Shown piece after piece: positions 58,303-64,000 of a stretch of 64,000 nucleotides of DNA. The notes under the pieces are model-generated. The model ran no database searches, was not told the origin of the DNA, and worked only from the letters and a program-made list of their open reading frames with translations. This DNA is from Orlajensenia leifsoniae. GTDB taxonomy: Bacteria; Actinomycetota; Actinomycetes; Actinomycetales; Microbacteriaceae. The position numbers were made by a program, and so were the translations under genes. The DNA is taken from contig NZ_SPQZ01000004.1 of NCBI RefSeq assembly GCF_004570845.1, forward strand, positions 310,001 through 374,000, written 5' to 3'. Position 1 is the stretch's first letter. Each line of letters starts with the position of its first letter.

Positions 58303-59256
58303 ATGACAACACCAACGGCCGTCGCGGCCCCGGGCTCGGCCCGAACCTCCGCGCCTCGCCCCCAGAGACGAGGCGCTGGCCTCGAAGTCAAACGCCAGCG
58401 CTGGGGTTGGCTCTTCGTCACCCCGTTCATCGTGGTCTTCCTGCTGTTCCTGGTCTTCCCGCTGTTCTACGCCTTCGGGATGAGCCTGTTCACCTCGACG
58501 CTCGCCACCGGCACGCAGTTCACCGGAGCAGGCAACTACGTGAAGGCGTTCACCGATCCGCTCTTCCTCGAGGGACTCCTGCGCGTCGCCGGGTTCGCCG
58601 TGGTCATGATCCCGTTGCAGTTGATCGTGGCGCTCGCCGCCGCCCTCGTGCTCGACACGCTGACGAGCTGGCTGTCCAAGCTCAGCCGGCTGTTCATCTT
58701 CGCCCCCTACGCCATCCCGGTCGTCATCGGCGCCCTCATGTGGAGCTTCCTCTACAGCCCCCGGTTCGGCCCGGCGTCGTCGGTGTTCGGTCTCTTCGGC
58801 CTCGACACCCCCAACTTCCTCGCCTCGGACACGATCTTCGGCGCCCTCGTCAACATCGTCACGTGGCAGTGGGCCGGCTACTACATGGTCGTCATCTACG
58901 CGGCGCTGCGGTCCATCGATCCGTCCATCTACGAGGCCGCCCGCATCGACGGCGCCAACGGATGGCAGACCGCGACGCGCATCAAGGTGCCGATGATCTC
59001 CTCGTCGATGGTCATGGTGATCACCTTCGCGCTCATCGGGACGCTGCAGTTCTTCACTGAACCCGTCGTGCTCCGCAACATCGCGCAGGGGGCGATCGAC
59101 GCGGCGTACACGCCCAACATGTACGCCTTCTCGCTCGCCTTCTCCTACAGCCAGTTCAACTACGCCTCGGCGATAGCGTTCTCGCTCGGCATCCTGGTGT
59201 TCGGCGGTTCGTTCATCTTCCTCTTCCTCACACGCAAGCAGAGCGGACTGAAGTGA
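58303..59256 (+). CDS. Arabinoside ABC transporter permease (MalF type)
   Basis: A 317-residue permease with six predicted helices, the first being WLFVTPFIVVFLLFLVFPLF. The EAA loop reads SIYEAARIDGANGWQTATRI (near residue 208). GAGAGAG precedes the ATG. It overlaps the next permease by four bases (ATGA). Confidence 0.92.
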   Translation: MTTPTAVAAPGSARTSAPRPQRRGAGLEVKRQRWGWLFVTPFIVVFLLFLVFPLFYAFGMSLFTSTLATGTQFTGAGNYVKAFTDPLFLEGLLRVAGFAVVMIPLQLIVALAAALVLDTLTSWLSKLSRLFIFAPYAIPVVIGALMWSFLYSPRFGPASSVFGLFGLDTPNFLASDTIFGALVNIVTWQWAGYYMVVIYAALRSIDPSIYEAARIDGANGWQTATRIKVPMISSSMVMVITFALIGTLQFFTEPVVLRNIAQGAIDAAYTPNMYAFSLAFSYSQFNYASAIAFSLGILVFGGSFIFLFLTRKQSGLK

Positions 59257-60197
59257 TGACCGTCTTCTCCCAGCGCGACGTCGACCTGAGCGACCACCAC
59301 ACCACCGGCATCCCGGTGCACGAGGTCCGCGGACCGCAGCGGCCCGGTCGGAGGACCGGCAGGCGCCGCATCGGCTCGCACGTCTTCCTCGTCATCCTCG
59401 GGATCTACTTCATCATCCCCATCTGGTGGCTGTTCGTCGCCGCCACGAAGTCCAATTCCGGCCTGTTCACCAGCCCGGCGTTCTGGTTCGACGGCGACTT
59501 CGCCCTGTTCCAGAACATCGCCGGACTGTTCACCCACGAGGGCGGCATCTACTGGACGTGGCTCGGCAACTCGTTCCTGTACGCCTTCTCCGGCGGAATC
59601 GGGGCGACGATCCTGTCGATCCTGGCCGGCTACGGCTTCGCGAAGTACCGCTTCCGCGGGCGGGGTGCCGTCTTCACCATCATCCTCGGCTCCGTCATGG
59701 TGCCGCTGACGGCTCTCGTCATCCCCACGTTCATGCTGCTCAGCCAGTACGGGCTGATCAACACGGCCTGGGCTGTCATCCTGCCGTCGCTGCTGAGCCC
59801 GTTCGGCGTCTACCTCATGCGGGTCTACACGCAGGATGCCGTGCCCGACGAGATGCTGGAGGCCGCACGCATCGACGGTGCAGGCGAGATCCGCACCTTC
59901 TTCACCGTGGCGCTGCCGCTGCTGAAGCCGGCGATCGTCACCGTGCTGCTGCTGAGTGTCGTCGGAACGTGGAACAACTTCTTCCTCCCGCTCGCCGTGC
60001 TCACCGACCCCGGACTGCTGCCCGTCACCGTCGGCCTCAACCGCTGGACCGCCCTCTCCAACGCGGGTGCCGGCGGGGAGCAGGTGTGGAACCTCATCAC
60101 CTCCGGATCGTTCATCTCGGTGCTCCCGCTGATCCTGTCGTTCCTCTTCCTCCAGCGCTACTGGCAGGGCGGACTCTCCCTCGGAAGCATCAAGTAG
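59253..60197 (+). CDS. Arabinoside ABC transporter permease (MalG type)
   Basis: A 314-residue permease with six predicted helices after a charged N terminus (about 1-42). The EAA loop is EMLEAARIDGAGEIRTFFTV (near residue 205). Coupled to the first permease by an ATGA overlap. No ATPase gene follows; GH51 comes next after 86 bases. Confidence 0.92.
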   Translation: MMTVFSQRDVDLSDHHTTGIPVHEVRGPQRPGRRTGRRRIGSHVFLVILGIYFIIPIWWLFVAATKSNSGLFTSPAFWFDGDFALFQNIAGLFTHEGGIYWTWLGNSFLYAFSGGIGATILSILAGYGFAKYRFRGRGAVFTIILGSVMVPLTALVIPTFMLLSQYGLINTAWAVILPSLLSPFGVYLMRVYTQDAVPDEMLEAARIDGAGEIRTFFTVALPLLKPAIVTVLLLSVVGTWNNFFLPLAVLTDPGLLPVTVGLNRWTALSNAGAGGEQVWNLITSGSFISVLPLILSFLFLQRYWQGGLSLGSIK

Positions 60198-60283
60198 CGC
60201 ACATCCTCCGAGCAGCCGGCCGGCCGGCCGGCCCAGAACCAGAACCCTCGATCTCGTCTCGACCTCGACCCAGAAAGACCGCC

Positions 60284-61795
60284 ATGCCCACCGCACGCCT
60301 CACCATCGATCCGCACTTCGCGATCGGTCCCATCAACCGCCGCCTCTTCGGCTCCTTCGTGGAGCACCTCGGCCGCTGCGTCTACGACGGCCTCTACGAG
60401 CCCGGCCACCCGACCGCCGACGCCGAGGGCTTCCGCCAGGACGTCATCGACCTGGTGAAGGAGCTCGGCGTCTCGGCCATCCGCTACCCCGGCGGCAACT
60501 TCGTCTCCGGCTTCCGCTGGGAGGACTCGGTGGGGCCGAAGGAGGACCGGCCGCGCCGGCTCGACCTGGCCTGGCACTCCACCGAGACCAACGAGGTGGG
60601 CCTGCACGAGTTCGCCTCGTGGCTCGACAAGGTCGGCAGCGAGCTGATGCTGGCCGTCAACCTCGGCACCCGCGGCACGCTGGAGGCCCTCGACCTGCTC
60701 GAGTACTCCAACATCTCGGGCGGCACAGCGCTCTCCGACCAGCGCATCGCCAACGGCGCCACCGACGCGTTCGGTGTCAAGATGTGGTGCCTCGGCAACG
60801 AGATGGACGGCCCGTGGCAGCTGGGCCACCGCTCGGCGGACGACTACGGCAAGATCGCCTCGCAGACGGCGAAAGCCCTGCGCCAGGTCGACCCGTCCCT
60901 CGAGCTCGTGGTGTGCGGATCGTCGAGCGCCCACATGCCCACCTTCGGGGAGTGGGAGCGCGTCGTGCTCACCCACACCTACGACGACGTCGACTACATC
61001 TCCTGCCACGCCTACTACGAGGAGAAGAACGGCGACCTCGACTCGTTCCTCGCCTCCGCGGTCGACATGGACCACTTCATCGAGTCCGTCGTCGCGACGG
61101 CCGACCACGTGAAGGCCGTCAAGGGCAGCTCGAAGACCATCGACATCTCCTTCGACGAGTGGAACGTCTGGTACATCGACCGGTACCACGGCGTCGACAA
61201 GATCGAGGGCGTCGACAACTGGCCCGTCGCCCCGCGCCTGCTCGAGGACGCCTATTCGGTGGCGGATGCCGTCGTCTTCGGCAACCTGATGATCTCGCTG
61301 TTGAAGCACGCCGACCGCGTGACCAGCGCCTCCCTCGCCCAGCTCGTGAACGTGATCGCGCCGATCATGACCGAGCCCGGCGGCATCGCGTGGAAGCAGA
61401 CCACCTACTTCCCGTTCGCCATCACCTCCCGTCTCGCGCAGGGCCGGGCGCTCGAGCTCAAGCTAGACGCCCCCACCTACTCCACCGAGGTCTACGGCGA
61501 GGTTCCGCTGGTCGACGCCGTCGCGACGCACGACGACGAGACCGGCCGCTCGGCCGTGTTCCTCGTCAACCGCTCGCAGACCGAGGCCATCACCGTGACC
61601 GTCGACATCGGCGGGCTCGGCGGAGTCGCCATCCTCGAGACCCACACCCTCGCCGACGACGACCTCACGGCCGTCAACACGCTGCAGGATCCCGAGCGCG
61701 TCGGCGTGCACGCCAACGACAGCGCGGCGATCGACGGGCGCGAGCTCGTGATCACGCTGCCGCCGGTGTCGTGGACCGCGATCTCGCTCGGCTGA
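60284..61795 (+). CDS. abfA: Alpha-L-arabinofuranosidase, GH51
   Basis: A 503-residue cytoplasmic GH51 enzyme that removes L-arabinofuranose from arabinan, arabinoxylan and their oligosaccharides. RLFGSFVEHLGRCVYDGLY and IRYPGGNFVSGFRWED are family hallmarks. The acid/base is Glu173 in WCLGNEMDG and the nucleophile Glu292 in FDEWNVWY; the C-terminal beta sandwich spans about 385-503. It belongs to the importer operon, and a secreted GH43 enzyme follows 13 bases later. Confidence 0.96.
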   Translation: MPTARLTIDPHFAIGPINRRLFGSFVEHLGRCVYDGLYEPGHPTADAEGFRQDVIDLVKELGVSAIRYPGGNFVSGFRWEDSVGPKEDRPRRLDLAWHSTETNEVGLHEFASWLDKVGSELMLAVNLGTRGTLEALDLLEYSNISGGTALSDQRIANGATDAFGVKMWCLGNEMDGPWQLGHRSADDYGKIASQTAKALRQVDPSLELVVCGSSSAHMPTFGEWERVVLTHTYDDVDYISCHAYYEEKNGDLDSFLASAVDMDHFIESVVATADHVKAVKGSSKTIDISFDEWNVWYIDRYHGVDKIEGVDNWPVAPRLLEDAYSVADAVVFGNLMISLLKHADRVTSASLAQLVNVIAPIMTEPGGIAWKQTTYFPFAITSRLAQGRALELKLDAPTYSTEVYGEVPLVDAVATHDDETGRSAVFLVNRSQTEAITVTVDIGGLGGVAILETHTLADDDLTAVNTLQDPERVGVHANDSAAIDGRELVITLPPVSWTAISLG

Positions 61796-61808
61796 TCGCG
61801 GCGCACGA

Positions 61809-62882
61809 ATGACTCCCCGCATGCCGCACCGATCGTCCATGACGGTGCGCCATGCGGGGCCTTCTCCCGCCGCCCGGGCCGGCAGCGGCGGCCGCGCGGG
61901 GCGCCTGCGCTCTGTCGCGGCGCTGGCCGCCGTGGCCCTGGCGGCGAGCATCGGGCTCGCCGGCTGTGCGGCATCCGGAGCCCGCGATCTCTCCGGCGAC
62001 CTGTCGACCCACGACCCGGCGCTCGCCCACGACGGCGACACCTGGTTCGTCTACTCCACGGGCAACCAGTCGGTGGCCGACGGCAACATCCAGGTGCGCA
62101 CCTCTGCCGACGGCACCAGCTGGCAGTACGCCGGCGAGGTGTGGGAGGAGAAGCCCGACTGGGTAACGGATGCCGTTCCCGGGGTGTCGAACCTCTGGGC
62201 GCCCGAGCTCATCGAGCACGACGGCACCTGGTACCTGTACTACTCGGCGTCGACCTTCGGCACGAACGCGTCGGTCATCGGGCTCGCCACCAACAGCACG
62301 CTCGATCCTGATGATCCCGACTACGACTGGGTCGACCGGGGCGCCGTCGTCACGTCGACCACGCGCGACGACTTCAACGCCATCGACCCCGGAATCGTCG
62401 AGGACTCCGACGGCACGCCGTGGATGGCCTTCGGATCGTTCTGGAGCGGCATCCGCATGGTCGAGCTGGCGTGGCCAGACGGCCTGCGAGCCGACGACGC
62501 CGATCCGCTGCGGCTCGCCGACCGGCAGAGTCCGCCGAACGCGATCGAAGCGCCGTACATAGTGGAGCACGAGGGCGACTACTTCCTCTTCGTGTCGCGG
62601 GACTCCTGCTGCCAGGGCGTGAAGAGCACGTACAACGTGGTCGTCGGTCGTGCCGACGAACCCACAGGACCGTACGTCGACCGTGACGGGACCCCGCTCC
62701 TGCAGGACGGCGGAACATTGGTGATCGCCACCGACGGCGAGCGCATCGGGCCCGGCGGCCAGTCCGTGGCGGACGGCATGATGGCGCTGCACTTCTACAA
62801 CGGCGACGCCGGCGGCGCCTTCGAACTGGCGCTGCTGCCGCTGCGGTGGGACGCCGACGGCTGGCCGTCCGTGCAGTGGTGA
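61809..62882 (+). CDS. GH43 family endo-1,5-alpha-L-arabinanase-like lipoprotein
   Basis: A protein of up to 357 residues with an export signal and lipobox IGLAGCAAS (Cys near residue 55), so it is probably anchored outside the cell. The five-bladed propeller has the expected three acids: THDPALAHDG (Asp base), FNAIDPGIV (Asp) and IEAPYIVEHEGDYFLFVS (Glu acid); SRDSCCQGVKSTYNV is typical of arabinanases. Possible starts are ATG 61809, 61821 and 61839; the last lies in a hairpin loop and gives a more normal signal peptide of about 45 residues. It would feed arabino-oligosaccharides to the importer. Confidence 0.88.
   Translation: MTPRMPHRSSMTVRHAGPSPAARAGSGGRAGRLRSVAALAAVALAASIGLAGCAASGARDLSGDLSTHDPALAHDGDTWFVYSTGNQSVADGNIQVRTSADGTSWQYAGEVWEEKPDWVTDAVPGVSNLWAPELIEHDGTWYLYYSASTFGTNASVIGLATNSTLDPDDPDYDWVDRGAVVTSTTRDDFNAIDPGIVEDSDGTPWMAFGSFWSGIRMVELAWPDGLRADDADPLRLADRQSPPNAIEAPYIVEHEGDYFLFVSRDSCCQGVKSTYNVVVGRADEPTGPYVDRDGTPLLQDGGTLVIATDGERIGPGGQSVADGMMALHFYNGDAGGAFELALLPLRWDADGWPSVQW
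61815..61859. promoter_or_regulatory. Strong hairpin around the GH43 start codon
   Basis: Arms 61815-61831 and 61843-61859 pair at 16 of 17 positions (CCCCGCATGC... against ...CATGCGGGG) around an 11-base loop that contains the ATG at 61839. It lies just after the GH51 stop and has no T tract. It could be a terminator or control GH43 translation. Confidence 0.7.
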
Positions 62883-62952
62883 CGGCCAGACCCGCTGCCC
62901 GCACCACCCGGACGTGCACGCCGCCGGTACCGGGGCGCGAGAGGATTGACGC

Positions 62953-64000
62953 ATGACTCAGCTGGATGTCGGAACGAACTGGGCGGGCAACCTCGCCTAC
63001 GGAGCACGACAGGTGATGACGCCGCACACCTACGGCGAGCTCGCGGGGCTGCTGCGCTCCGAGACCCACGTGCGCATGCTCGGCACCCGGCACTCCTTCA
63101 ACGGGATCGCCGACACGACGGGGGTGCTCATCTCGCTCGCGGCGTTGCATCCCGTGCTCGAGATCGACTCCGCCGCGCGCACGGTGCGGGTGTCGGGCGG
63201 GCTGCGCTACGGCGACCTCGCCATAGCGCTCGAGAAGGAGGGCTGGGCGCTCGCCAACCTCGCCTCGCTGCCGCACATCTCGGTGGCGGGCTCCGTCGCC
63301 ACGGGCACCCACGGGTCGGGCGACGGCGTGCGCTCCCTGGCCGGCTCCGTCACCGGCGTCGAGCTCATGACGGCCAGCGGCGACGTGCGCACCTACACGC
63401 GCGGCGACGCGGACTTCGACGGCGTGGTCGTCGGCCTCGGCGCCCTCGGGGCCGTCACGACCCTCACCCTCGACATCGAGCCGAGCTACGCGGTGGCCCA
63501 GACCGTCTACGAGAAGCTCGAGTGGGACGACGTGCTCGCCGACCTCTCGGCCGTCACCTCGCTCGGCTACAGCACGAGCATGTTCACGACCTGGCGGGAC
63601 CCCGACGTCATCGACCAGCTCTGGGTGAAGCGACGGGTGGCGACGGATGCCGCCGACCCGGCCGCTCTCGCCCTGACGCCGGCCGACGGGCCGCGGCATC
63701 CGCTGCCCGGAGTCTCGCCCGAGAACTGCACCGACCAGCTCGGTGCGCCCGGAGCGTGGCTCGACAGGCTGCCGCACTTCAAGCTCGGGTTCACGCCGTC
63801 GAACGGTGCCGAACTCCAGTCGGAGTACTTGGTGCCCCGGGCTCACGCGGCCGAGGCCCTGGAGGCCGTGAGGCTGCTCGCCCCGCGCATCGCGCCGCTG
63901 CTGCAGGTGTGCGAGGTGCGCACCGTCGCGGCCGACGAGCTGTGGCTGAGCCCGGCGTTCGGCACCGACGTGATCGGAATCCACTTCACCTGGCTGCCCG
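62953..64000 (+). CDS. FAD-dependent alditol oxidase-like protein (3' cut by window edge)
   Basis: The first 349 residues of a VAO-type flavoprotein resembling alditol/xylitol oxidase (AldO). MLGTRHSFNGIADT (near residue 46) carries the His that covalently holds FAD in AldO, and SVAGSVATGTHGSGDGVRSL with GLGALGAVTTLTLDI forms the rest of the FAD domain. The substrate domain begins around residue 190. GAGAGG precedes the ATG. The gene continues beyond base 64000. It would oxidise polyols such as xylitol or arabitol to the aldose with release of hydrogen peroxide; the link to the pentose genes is inference. Confidence 0.88.
   Translation, partial: MTQLDVGTNWAGNLAYGARQVMTPHTYGELAGLLRSETHVRMLGTRHSFNGIADTTGVLISLAALHPVLEIDSAARTVRVSGGLRYGDLAIALEKEGWALANLASLPHISVAGSVATGTHGSGDGVRSLAGSVTGVELMTASGDVRTYTRGDADFDGVVVGLGALGAVTTLTLDIEPSYAVAQTVYEKLEWDDVLADLSAVTSLGYSTSMFTTWRDPDVIDQLWVKRRVATDAADPAALALTPADGPRHPLPGVSPENCTDQLGAPGAWLDRLPHFKLGFTPSNGAELQSEYLVPRAHAAEALEAVRLLAPRIAPLLQVCEVRTVAADELWLSPAFGTDVIGIHFTWLP

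Noticed and set aside
1-64000. tRNA, rRNA, insertion sequences, prophage or CRISPR arrays
   Set aside because: I looked for transposase or integrase motifs, tRNA-like TTCGA loops with matching acceptor stems, and regularly spaced repeats, and found none that hold up.

Overview
The window is high-GC DNA with tight gene packing, many 4-base ATGA or GTGA overlaps, GTG and TTG starts, and several genes that look leaderless. These features, the gene families and the frequent codon pairs GCATCC and GATGCC suggest an actinobacterium, most likely Microbacteriaceae; that placement is inference. I found no tRNA, rRNA, CRISPR array, transposase or phage gene. Both ends cut through genes (moeA on the left, an alditol-oxidase-like gene on the right).

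Region 1 (1-5642) is molybdenum cofactor synthesis and use. moeA, a moaC-mog fusion and moaE run on +, facing moaD and moaA on -. A + strand operon follows with a sulfite-oxidase-like molybdoenzyme, a flavin reductase and a small zinc-ribbon protein, ended by a strong terminator that also faces a 54-residue membrane protein.

Region 2 (5899-21664) is accessory sugar catabolism. It has a Gfo/Idh/MocA dehydrogenase; a - strand operon of dehydrogenase, DUF993 aldolase-like protein and TIM-barrel isomerase; a LacI regulator; and a divergent ABC sugar importer. Then come a dehydrogenase, a DUF6807 protein and a cupin, followed by a single gene that fuses dehydrogenase to DUF6807, plus an M24-like protein. 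The split and fused dehydrogenase/DUF6807 pairs are the best lead for an undescribed pathway.

Region 3 (21665-33077) is sugar-acid and galactoside use. Five - strand genes overlap by 4 bases each and encode a dehydrogenase, an SDR, a 5-dehydro-4-deoxyglucarate dehydratase homologue, an enolase-superfamily dehydratase and an alpha-ketoglutarate semialdehyde dehydrogenase. Divergent from them are a LacI regulator, an alpha/beta hydrolase, a GH42 beta-galactosidase and glycerate kinase. LacI-type operators related to GGRAAACGTTTTCC recur across regions 2 and 3.

Region 4 (33135-35202) holds a membrane protein and a GntR (YtrA-type) regulator with a DUF1648 membrane protein.

Region 5 (35240-53254) is xylan and xylose use: xylB, xylA, a divergent LacI regulator, a secreted 1428-residue protein combining a NodB deacetylase and a GH10 xylanase, a lipase-maturation-factor-like membrane protein, a five-gene xylo-oligosaccharide operon (binding protein, two permeases, GH3, cytoplasmic GH10) and a ROK regulator. 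The operon has a good promoter and a TCGAAAGTTTCGA operator.

Region 6 (53569-64000) has a Bcr/CflA-type exporter, a PAP2 phosphatase, then a LacI regulator and an arabinan/arabinoxylan operon (binding protein, two permeases, GH51, GH43) with a TTACAACGTTGTAA operator, and finally the FAD alditol-oxidase-like gene. None of the three sugar ABC importers has its own ATPase. Intergenic gaps carry several families of short palindromic repeats.
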